Shown: positions 48,418-58,400 of the stretch, piece by piece
How positions within the stretch are numbered: the stretch's first letter is position 1
Layout: every line of letters starts with the position of its first letter
Assembly (NCBI GenBank): GCA_008828725.1
Contig: MEHQ01000481.1
Location: 348,623-412,622 of the forward strand
Length of the DNA: 64,000 nucleotides
Source of the DNA: Saccharina japonica
Taxonomy: Eukaryota > Sar > Phaeophyceae > Laminariales > Laminariaceae
Direction of reading: 5' to 3'
Made by a program: the position numbers and the translations under genes
The notes under the pieces: model-generated
What the model saw: only the letters and a program-made list of their open reading frames with translations
Database searches by the model: none
Told to the model about the DNA's origin: nothing

Positions 48418-49233
48418 CTGTCCCGAGCAGACAACGATAAAAAAAAGTCAGCATCATGTACGAAGACACCACAAGTACAAAGATAAAACAAACCCGAAGC
48501 TTAACGCGAACCTACATGTACCTGTTCGAGCAGAAGATACCAACAACAAAAAAACAGCATCATGTGCGAAAGACACCACATGTATGAAGATAAAATTTAA
48601 CAAAAGCTTAACGCGAACCTTACAGCCTACGGGAGTGTTTCCACCTATACAATAGTGTATGCACTGTGTTGAGTGTGTATCTGGGCAATCCCATCCGACC
48701 CGATTCGACCAGCGAATCGCAATATTTAACAATTGGTATCTCACGAAAATAAAGAGCTGTAGCGATAGTAGATGTATCTTATCGTACTCAAATCTACTTC
48801 CGGTGATGGTTGGGGGCTGGGGGTGCGTTTCATTCAGCACAGAGAAGCGGTGTCAAATTCGTGCGACGTTTCATAAAGAGTCGAGATACGGACTATTAAT
48901 AGGTGCGTTGTTAATATTAATAGTAGTATACAGGCGGCCTCCGGTAGTAAGAAACATCGGTTTGGCGTCGAGGCTCAATTTCTTATTCTTAGGACACCAT
49001 TACGCACAAGCTACTGCTATTAATAGTTACGAGTATTATGTGGGGTGTAGTATAGCGCCTGATCCTGAACACCGTTTCTTCGCTCCATTTTCTTATTTAT
49101 CGTGAGAAAACGAGCCTCAATGTAATATGACCGGTTTTTTTTAAAAATACAGTACATATATTTCGAACGCACACTGTCGCCTGCCCGGGGGGGGGGGTTC
49201 GTCGCCCCCCCCCGACACTGCTATTGCATCCAA
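48418..49233. other. 5' flank of the ZGRF1-domain gene
   Basis: No coding exon is recognised. Two near-identical 80-bp stretches (about 48410-48510 and 48520-48620) share CAGCATCATGT, GAAGACACCAC or GAAAGACACCAC, and AGCTTAACGCGAACCT, marking a local duplication upstream of the first known exon. Several TATTAATA words follow (48893-48902, 48914-48925, 49017-49026). Confidence 0.5.
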
Positions 49234-49848
49234 NNNNNNNNNNNNNNNNNNNNNNNNNNNNNNNNNNNNNNNNNNNNNNNNNNNNNNNNNNNNNNNNNNN
49301 NNNNNNNNNNNNNNNNNNNNNNNNNNNNNNNNNNNNNNNNNNNNNNNNNNNNNNNNNNNNNNNNNNNNNNNNNNNNNNNNNNNNNNNNNNNNNNNNNNNN
49401 NNNNNNNNNNNNNNNNNNNNNNNNNNNNNNNNNNNNNNNNNNNNNNNNNNNNNNNNNNNNNNNNNNNNNNNNNNNNNNNNNNNNNNNNNNNNNNNNNNNN
49501 NNNNNNNNNNNNNNNNNNNNNNNNNNNNNNNNNNNNNNNNNNNNNNNNNNNNNNNNNNNNNNNNNNNNNNNNNNNNNNNNNNNNNNNNNNNNNNNNNNNN
49601 NNNNNNNNNNNNNNNNNNNNNNNNNNNNNNNNNNNNNNNNNNNNNNNNNNNNNNNNNNNNNNNNNNNNNNNNNNNNNNNNNNNNNNNNNNNNNNNNNNNN
49701 NNNNNNNNNNNNNNNNNNNNNNNNNNNNNNNNNNNNNNNNNNNNNNNNNNNNNNNNNNNNNNNNNNNNNNNNNNNNNNNNNNNNNNNNNNNNNNNNNNNN
49801 NNNNNNNNNNNNNNNNNNNNNNNNNNNNNNNNNNNNNNNNNNNNNNNN
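49234..49848. other. Assembly gap of 615 N
   Basis: The run of N is bordered on the left by G- and C-runs (GGGGGGGGG, CCCCCCCCC) and on the right by a tandem repeat. Both are sequences likely to have broken the assembly. Translations crossing it are meaningless. Confidence 0.99.
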
Positions 49849-50045
49849 ACAAATCTCCAACCGTTGAACTTTACCGTCCCGTCCCGTCATCAAAATCTGC
49901 CCCGTTGAACTTTACCGTCCCGTCCCGTCAAGAAAATAGCTCCCGTTGAAAATTACCGTCCCGTCCCGTCGAGATAATGTAATTTACCGTCCCGTCCCGT
50001 CATGCACCCTTGTCTTTACCGTCCCGTCCCGCCGACAAAACTTGT
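49849..50045. repeat. Tandem repeat TTTACCGTCCCGTCCCGTC at the gap edge
   Basis: Five units of about 30-45 bp share TTTACCGTCCCGTCCCGTC or TTACCGTCCCGTCCCGTC, the first three preceded by CCCGTTGAA. The array runs into the gap, so its true length is unknown. Confidence 0.9.
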
Positions 50046-52057
50046 CTCTCCCGCCAAGATTCACACCTGCCCGTTGTCTCTTCCCATCATTCCCACCAAG
50101 AATCTACGAATTTACAAAATTTGTTTTTTCAAGAGTGGGCGCCCTCCATATTCTCTTATCAGTAGGTGTTGACCTGTTGTACAGTCTCTACAACGGAAAA
50201 AAAAATGTTTTGTCCGACACTTTCTTGTCCGTCCGAAAAAAATGGAAAAAAAGACACAAGTTTATCTATTAACAAATCAAGTTTGTCCGAATCATGGCTG
50301 TACTTCACATTGAACATTCTTTAACCAAATGAGGCCAAATTACTTTTTAGGCGAAACCTCTACGTAGCAGCAGCAAGTCACCCAAAAAGGCAAAGGCAGG
50401 CGCGTTAGGGAATGCAAAGGAATGCTATTTGGGAAATGCAGATAGAGGCGGCTGGTCACACAACAACACCAACTACCAACCGGCCAACCACGGGAAGTGA
50501 GAAGTGGGAGCAGCAACAGCATCAACACCAGCAGTACCAGCAACAGCAACATAATTGCGCAAGCCGATATGAGAGGCGGCGTGGTATTGATTTTACTTTC
50601 CACCCCCATGGTGACGTCTGATACCAACAACAACGCCAATGGCGCCCGAGAAAACGACAATGGCCACACAGCAAACTCACCACTGTTGTCGATATATACC
50701 CATTTATCGTACTTGTAGGGCTACCGACTTATTTGACGTGTGACGGCCTGATCCCACCCACACCGCTGCTTCTAGACTGCGGTAGCTCGGCTAGATATCA
50801 CCCATTTGGGGGAACACCTCGTACCCCGATCAACGACACAACTAATCTATACTGATATGAGTTGCTGCACGATCGGGACGATTAGAGAGGATAGCGCGAA
50901 TCATAGAAGAGAGGATGGAGCCTGTGGCAAAAAGCGCTGCTCGGGACAAGGCCAAGGCTGACGCAAGCACACAACAACGGTCGCAAGGAGGCTGAGGGTT
51001 CTGCTCGAAGCAAAGCTGCTGCGGCCGTATCATGGTATGTATGCAGCAACGCTCGGGAGGACGTGCGTTTTTCATCCGTACAGCAGCAGTTGATCGCATG
51101 ATCTGAGTGTGTAAATAAGCCGCTCGTGTCATACCTTGAAAAAATAAAACCTACAGCACGTTCATAAACATGTGCGGAAAAGCAGGTCAATGTTATTTGT
51201 GCACTATTAATAGAAACGATGGTGCGATAAGTCAGACATAAGTGAAATCACGAAAACAAGTCATGTACAGTATACGCCTGGTACGAGTATACCTTACGAA
51301 TGTGTACCGTATACTGTAATCAAGTGATATTAATTGATAACACGCACCCGGGACGAATTTCCGAGTCTGTTAATAGTTTCTCCAAACCGAGGAGGGCATA
51401 GGATACATGATACACATCGAAAATGGAAAATGGTGGCTTTGGAAATATACCCACTACTCGTAATAGTCGACATCTTTCCATAGACTGTACGTAGACGCAT
51501 CGCTCAGCGTTTGCTTTGCACTCTCCTCCTTGTCGTGGAACTCAGCCTTCGACTCAGGACTTTCGCTGCAGAGGGTGTGCTGCTTCTGCTTTGTAGTGCT
51601 GCGTGCTGTGTGCTATGTGTGGGTCAACGATTCGTTTGCGGAACCTGTCGATTGATTGAGTAAGCTCTAAAAAATAGTGGGCGAGGTCCTCAAGGTGCTT
51701 TACTCGTCTATACCAGGTATACTCGTACGCTGCTCCTACTCGTACTGCTATACGCGGTACAGCGGTACAGCAGTACTTGCTGTGTAATACGATATCGACC
51801 GTTACGTTACCGTTTTCCGAGCATGTCTGAGCATCAGAGCATGATGAACAAAATACTAAAAGCTCACAGCCATCATCACCCAACGCGCTTGCAACACCAG
51901 ATGATGACTGGAGGCTTGCACAGCACAGTAAAGTGCCAAATTGAATAAGGACATAGGGCCGCAAAGCCATCGCGTTCACAGCAGATTAGCCACGCGAACT
52001 CCTTGCCAAAGTGTGCTGCTCTATCAACTCTCAACCCGTACTCGTGTAATATCATAC
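50046..52057. other. Stretch with no recognised exon
   Basis: It probably belongs to the 3' part or introns of the minus-strand gene whose exons lie at 52.06-53.19 kb, but I cannot identify downstream exons. It includes CAACAGCAACA-type low-complexity sequence near 50510-50550 and CAGTAC-rich words near 51270-51310 and 51720-51780. Confidence 0.35.
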
Positions 52058-53192
52058 CTCAAGGTGACTCCGTTGTCATCTGGACCCAGCAGCTTGCCGG
52101 GAGCGGCGGGCTTCACGTCGGTGTAGGGGACTACGTACGGTCGGAGCGACGTGCTGCTCCCTCTCGATGCAGCCTCTGCACCGTAAGGAGCCTCCCCACG
52201 CTTCAGAGGCGCAAGGGGGTATGCCGAACCATCGGCAGGAGAGACCACGGAGCGTCCGCCTGGCCCCTCGTCCTGAGGAGCGTGTCGCCCCATGCCCGTG
52301 CCGGCCTCGCCAGTATTTGCCTCGTTTGCACAGCGTTTTTTGTTTGCCGTTCCTATTTCCTCCCATGTCCTCATGAGCTCTACTGCTGCGGTTGGCCCAC
52401 GATTTAAGATAGCACCACCACCTGCCAATTGTTCAACCCAGACTGCACCAACCGCAACGCGTTGGGCGGCGTGGAGCTGCAGCGCGTTGTCCTTGCGTCG
52501 TGTGTTCGGTCGGCCACCTCTGAAATTCAAATTATTCTCGGCCACCCTGGTGAACATGCCTTCTCGTCTCTATAAAACCGTTACACACCAAACTAAACTC
52601 AGCAGTCAGTCCCAAACGTGAAGCTCTCCCCCAGGACGTTGTGTCCTCAGGCCCGCGGGTTGGAAGGTGAGGTTTAAACAGATGGATACATAAATACCCT
52701 TTTCCTATTGATATATGCTGTGCTTCTTTTGTTGTTCGGTTGTAGCCACAGGAGACCCCGCTAGTACTGGCCAAAATAAAAAACTGCAGTCGTTCTGTTG
52801 TTCCGCTTTCTTGAAACCAACCGGAGGTGTACCCCTGGTAAGCAGTAAGCAGTACCGGGGCGACGGTGCACTGGTGTGTACCACAGGCACGAAGTACTGC
52901 GCGTGGAAAGAGAGGTGTTGAGTTAGTACAAGCACATTATTCGTGACTGACTGCGGTCGCACTCCAGAACATGGCCACCCTCGCCTCTTCTAGCTAACCT
53001 CTGCCCCGCACCCGCTCGAATACATGTAGCCAAGCTGGGGGTCGTACGTAACACCCACCGCCTTGCGTATAAAGTCGTGCAACACCTTTTGGTCAATTTA
53101 TATCTTGCACGTCGTCCGCCCAGACCCAACCCGACGCCAACCCTAACCCCTGCCCCTACCTGCACGAGTTCGTGTATCTTGGTGTTGTACAT
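52058..53192 (-). CDS. Partial unidentified gene, at least three exons
   Basis: Exon 1 (53192-53160) opens with ATG and reads MYNTKIHELVQ up to CAG/GTAGGG. Exon 2 (53085-52999) follows an AAAAG acceptor and gives 29 residues (VLHDFIRKAVGVTYDPQLGY, MYSSGCGAE) to GAG/GTTAGC. Both are phase 0 and the joined sequence is strongly protein-like. A third coding block ends at a TTGAG/GTATGA donor (52058). Its frame is open from about 52557 (also an ATG) and encodes a hydrophilic stretch with MRTWEEIGTANKKRC and SLRPYVVPYTDVKPAAPGKL. Its acceptor is unclear: CTGCAG near 52465 or GTAGAG near 52385 would both fit phase 0. The pattern recalls small axonemal or SNARE-like proteins only vaguely, and I do not name a family. 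Downstream exons probably lie toward the assembly gap. Confidence 0.5.
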
Positions 53193-54412
53193 GCGAGGTG
53201 GTGTGGTGCATAGGGTATCTCCTTTTAGTCAACACCATTCTTCAATTTTCTGCTCACTTTCGACTTTGGAACTCGGAGCAATTTGGAAGCCTGTCTTGTG
53301 TCCGGCTCTCGGGCTGTCCAGCTGGCCAGAGTGTTCGAAACGAGCTTCGAAGCACTGCTCACTACTGCCTGTTTTACATATCATACTGCTGGCTGTTGTT
53401 GCCATCCCTGTATCCCCGACTAAGTACTCACATACCATGTACTCCTATGCCCGACAGCCGACAATAGTAAGTTTCTACACGTGTGCTGCTGTTGCTTCGG
53501 CCACTTACGGATTTCGTGTACGAGTACGAGTATATGTTTATGTTTGACTATGGTTCGACCCATAGGTATACCGGTATATACCTGGTACGACAACGTACGC
53601 GAGGATTTAGAGCTGAGTACAGTTAGCAGTCAGGCCGTTTCCTATGCGGTTCGATTTCGAGCTTCAGATTTGTTTTTTTCGATCTCAAAAACGAAAGCAC
53701 CGTCCTATGCAGTCCGATTGTGCAAAATCTGATCGATTTTTTTTCGATTTGAGAATCCGATGGCCCAAGTCGGATTTTGGCCCCAAAATCCGACGACTTG
53801 GGTCACCAGATTTTCAAATCGAAAAATGGCATGGTCTCTAAATTCAAGATTTTATCCACACAGCAAGCAAGCAGCAGCAGCAGCACGATCGATGAGTTGG
53901 GTGGTGACACAGCGGCGTTGCTTCACGCCCGACGCGCAGCCGGTGATCGGTGCGTCTCTCCGTCGCCAAACTACAGCCGGCTGGCGCGGGCTCGGGCCTA
54001 GAGACGAAGGGAAGCGCACTCGGCTCTCCTTACTCGTAGACTTTACAGCAGCAGCAGCAGTACAGTCAGTCAACGCTCGGATGCTTTGTTGTGTCAAAGT
54101 ACAAAATACCAAAGACAGGTCGACTCGAGCGCACTCGGCGTGTCGCCGCCAGACCAGAGGCAGCCAGCGTGGCTTCGGACGCTTGGGTTCTACGCCCAGT
54201 ACAGCGCACTCGGCGCGTCTCTTCGCGGCGCCAGACCACAACAACAGCAGTTAGTTGGTCTCGCCGTTTGCTCAAATATCTGCACGTATGATACAACAAA
54301 TCCGTGTTTTCTCGCATAACAAGACTGTTTCGATTTTCGAACTAGGTCGCTGAAAAATCGATCAGACCATATTCTGAAGCTCAAAAATCGAACCGCATAG
54401 GAAACGGCCTAA

Positions 54413-54976
54413 GGCTAATTATTATGCCGTCGGATTGAGAGGATCGAAAAACTCGGTTTCCGATCCTCTATAAATTCGACCCGGTGCGTCTGGATGCCTT
54501 CCCTATCGTCAATCGGATCGATTTTACATTTTTTTGTGCTCTTCCTGAGGGCGGTTGATGCGAGAGTTGAAAAATGCTTAGTGTCCTGCTCGCGGGTTCT
54601 AGGAGGTGCTGCGCTGCGAGCAGCAGCAGCAGCAGTAGAGAGCAGCAGCAGCAGCAGCAGTAGAACATTCAACCCAGCATCAGAGAGGTGTTTAGGCTGC
54701 CGCTGGGTGGTGTGGCCGTGTGTTTGGAGGGGTGGAGAGAGATGCGATGAGCTTCAAAATCTTTTTCGATTGAGAAATCCAATCCACGAATCCCGTCGAA
54801 AAACTCGAGTTTTTCGACGGGATTCGTGGATTGGATTTCGAGTTTTTCGACGGGATTCGTGGATTGGATTTCTCAATCGAAAAGGCTCTTTTTCAACTGT
54901 ATAAGAAAGCCCGATTGTGTCTCCAATCGGAAACCGGCTTTTTCGATCCACGTATCCGACTGCATAAGAATTAGCC
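54413..54976. mobile_element. Harbinger-like inverted-repeat element (nested inside the outer one)
   Basis: It starts GGCTAATTATTATGCCGTCG and ends with the near reverse complement (CGACTGCATAAGAATTAGCC), flanked by TAA on both sides (54410-54412 and 54977-54979). The arms match for about 50 bp. The 3-bp TAA duplication is the preferred PIF/Harbinger target. The centre contains CAG-rich sequence and a near-perfect hairpin (54761-54890). The TIR resembles that of the outer element (GGCC-TTTCCTATGC against GGCT-ATTCTTATGC), so the two may share a mobilising enzyme. Confidence 0.82.
54761..54893. repeat. Near-perfect palindrome with duplicated arm
   Basis: The left arm CTTTTTCGATTGAGAAATCC through CCCGTCGAAAAA meets its reverse complement at a central CTCGAG (54804-54809). 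The right arm contains a tandem duplication of about 38 bp (GAGTTTTTCGACGGGATTCG and GTGGATTGGATTT). The arms are about 45 bp and could extrude as a strong hairpin. Confidence 0.9.
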
Positions 54977-55132
54977 TAACAAGACTGTTTCGATTTTCGA
55001 AATAGGTCGCTGAAAAATCGATCGGACCATAATCTGAAGCTCAAAAATCGAACCGCATAGGAAACGGCCTCAGTGCAGAGTACAAGCAGTACCTGGTCGG
55101 TAGCTGTTAGGTACATAGCTGGTGGGTAGGCC

Positions 55133-55212
55133 TACCTTTAGATGGTACCTTTAGATGGTACCTTTAGATGGTACCTTTAGATGGTACCTTTAGATGGTAC
55201 CTTTAGATGGCA
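55133..55212. repeat. TTTAGATGGTACC 13-bp tandem repeat
   Basis: Six essentially perfect copies of a 13-bp unit about 200 bp upstream of the start codon of the VAMP7-type gene. This places it in the likely promoter or 5' leader region. Confidence 0.92.
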
Positions 55213-55416
55213 TTTCAAGACCGTTCACGATCAATCCCATGAAGCCTCACTTACGTGCAAGGTATGATGCATACCAAATACCAAGTACCTTGTAGCATAT
55301 ATGTGGTTACGTACTAACGCGGTCTGCTGTCTTGCTGTCTTGCGTTCACACTGGTTCATGTTGCTCTTCTGTTGCAGGTTTAAGGTTTGGTGTAGCTGAG
55401 GCCAGACCGGCCAGCC

Positions 55417-58400
55417 ATGACGATCGTATACGCGTTGATCGCGAGAGGGAAGGCGGTTTTGGCGGAGTTCACTGCCACCGCCGGCAACTTTCCCACGGTC
55501 ACCCGCGTCCTGCTCAACAAAATACCCGCGGAGGCAACGAGGATGTCCTACGTGAGTTGTCGTACTTGTTTCATTCAGCTTTTGATCAGTTGTAACACTT
55601 AAACGCATGCTCATTTCCCGGATACGGGTCGTTTTGGCTTTTAGCACCTACCGGTGTCATACTCTCCACCCTGCCTGTTTCGTTACGTGTATATACTGTT
55701 GTACAGTACAGGAGTAAGAAACAGGAAATCTGGTCCAGACTGGATTTCCTATTTGAGAGAGGGTGCTTACCACACTAATTTCAAGATAACAACTCCAGAA
55801 TTCATCATTTTCCTCTACATATCAGCCTGGCTTTCTTATCAGCCTGTTTCTTATTAGGGGTCCTGTACTGTATACAATGTACCTTGTGTATTACAACACT
55901 GCTGTGCGGGTGCATAGAGAGTATAGCCCTACGTACAAGTATCATACGGCACGATATTCGGTTGGCGTGAGTACTCGTCCAGAAAGGCGTTTAGTTACCA
56001 GGGTAGTAGGTACAACACAGCGGAGGCGTTTACTTGTAACAGCACAGCAGCATCGCCTACAGTATTACATTCGAGGTTCCCCTGCGGGATATGGGATAGG
56101 GGTCTCTCATGGGTGCCAAATTTTGAAAAGGGGAAACACAGGCGTTTCTATTTAATTACGTGGCAACGTTGGACGATGTGTGTTTGGTGTTTGCTTTGCT
56201 TTGGACGTAAACGTGTGATCGTGACTGGACCTCCTGCTGAGCACTACTATCTGTGCGCACAAACCTACAAATACACACCGTGACTTGTCACAACCCAAAG
56301 AGCTTCAATCGCGGCTGCTGTCTGGCCGCTGATGTTGTACTGTTGTGTGTACTGTGGCTGCGCGGCTGCTTTTTGTGTTGGGAGGAATTGTGGCTTTTCA
56401 TCAACCTGCGCAACATCCGCAGTATGATACTCTCAAAGCGAATATAATTGCACCGCTCCTGTTTCCCAGGATCTAGGATCACAGGGAACATCGCACACAC
56501 GCAAGTAAGCACGTCCGTGGCTGTCACAAAGGAAAGAGCTTGCAGCGTGGCTGCTGTTGTACCGATGCCTGCCACAAAGAAACGATCTTGAAGGGCGGTA
56601 TAGTTTACAGACACAGCATACCGCAGTACGTCAAAGCGAAAAACTGAAACAGTGGGTTTCCATGATCCTGCGCGGCTCGGCGTGGCGGGCCGCAACCCCT
56701 TGAAATAGAGCCGGTCCGCACGACATTCAACACCCAGAGCACGCGGCACAGAGCTCGTCCAGGGGCCGAACCTGTGTCGTAGTGTACCGGCAGGCCTCTT
56801 GCGTGCCCCGCAGCCAGAATTGCGAGACAATACCCGGCGTCCATGGAGAAGAGCTTGCAAACAAACTGCATAGTCGCAGTATCGAGAGTATTTCGTACTG
56901 TGAGTACTGAATATCGCGGTACTGACGGCCGATATGCTGCGAGTACTGGCAGTTTGAGCAGTACTAACGGCCAAAATACTGCGAGTACTGGCAGTATGAG
57001 CAGTACAGAACACCGAGTACAAGCAGCACCCGTGGTACAAATATCCCGAAACAATTTGGGAACCCAAGAGTACGGACAGTGTTGATCCCCGAAATACTGA
57101 AGAGTACAAGCAGTGTGGGCAGTATGAGCAGTATGGGCAGTATGCGCAGTATTGCTAAGCCCCGGAAAGTTATGTACTCCGAATGCCACTCCTGCGAGTA
57201 TCGTGCGTGTTTTTCTGCGGACGCCTCTGTATCAATTTTTTGAAACGGTGCACAGATGTTCCCTGTATACTTCATACTCCGAGTTCACTGGGAGTGTTTG
57301 AGAGTATTCACCACTGCGAGTACTCGCGGTATCATCAGCACTAGCGGCCGAAATGCTGCCAGTATGAGCGGTACCCCCATAGCACTGCCAGTGCTGCCAG
57401 TATATATCCGCGGTATTTGCAGTATTTGCAGTAACGACCCCCCCCCCCCAAGAAGGTGAAGTACAGGCAGCATCCGTGCTGCTGCAGTATAGAACCCCAA
57501 AATACTGCGAGCATGAGCTGTATGAGCAGTATGAGCAGTATCGAGCCCTGATATATTGCCAGTATGAGCAGTACCTCAAGTATTGCGAGGGAACATATTA
57601 CACTAATCCTAACCGAATCATATGATACCTGGTAGGTTAACTAGGGAGGATTGTGCTTTTCGGGGTCCGTTGTGGGTTCTGGTTACTGTGCCCCCCCCAT
57701 ACTAAGCACACTAAATGTTTATACCAGGTACGTATGTGCTACAGTAGTATACTTCCGAAATGTCAGGTACCGGTATGATCTAATATGAGGTATAGATCAG
57801 TTTTGAGGGGGACGTGAAAGGGTTACGTACGTAAGACGCCGCAGTTCTCATGTTTCTAGGGCTGGGCACTGGCACAGTATGTACTGGTAGTATTAATCTA
57901 CTGCTTGGCCCGGCCAGTATATTCGCCAGTAGTTTATTTTATCTCACGTCCGTCCAATAAACACGCCGTACTATAGTACGGAAACCCACCAAATGCGTTT
58001 CGGGAGAACAAAGAAGAGAGAAGAGAGAATAGACAGTCGTATACTGCTGCAATCCAGTACACTGATTGGTTTTGACGACAGTATAATCGCTACTGAGTGA
58101 GTCAGCCAGTGCCCAGCCCTACATGCTTCTGTTTCATTTTGTTGTATTCTGTCAGCTTTCGTCGTCGGCATACACTTCCCTCCTGACATGGCACTGACAT
58201 CATGCCACTGACATAGCAGAGCTGGACAGATTGTGGAATATTTTAGCGCGGACCTGTGAAAACATGTTGTTGTGCTCGCCAGTCGCTTGGTCGCTAGCGG
58301 GCTGCTGTCCCTCACTGCTCTGATCCTACAACCTACTTGGTATCGTCCCACGCCCCCGGCATGGGCCTGCCTAGACGCGCGAGTCACCAAAAACAGCAGT

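Larger units (their letters stand above)
53633..55069. mobile_element. Harbinger-like inverted-repeat element (outer)
   Basis: The left end GGCCGTTTCCTATGCGGTTC and the right end, its reverse complement GAACCGCATAGGAAACGGCC, are flanked by TCA on both sides (53630-53632 and 55070-55072). The terminal match continues inward (GATTT, GAGCTTCAGA). A GGC start and 3-bp T-N-A duplication resemble PIF/Harbinger (Tourist) elements; this is inference. A 94-bp right-end segment (TAACAAGACTGTTTCG to AACGGCC) occurs twice, at 54315-54408 and 54977-55069, on either side of the inner element. The left half has GC-rich repeats (GCGCACTCGGCG) and open frames without transposase motifs. Confidence 0.8.

Noticed and set aside
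49097-49949. Three frames of about 250 codons around 49.5 kb
   Set aside because: They consist almost entirely of the 615 undetermined bases of the assembly gap.
53760-54254. 164-codon plus-strand frame near 54 kb
   Set aside because: It lies inside the Harbinger-like element and follows GC-rich internal repeats. No transposase or other motif is present, and overlapping minus-strand frames are equally open.
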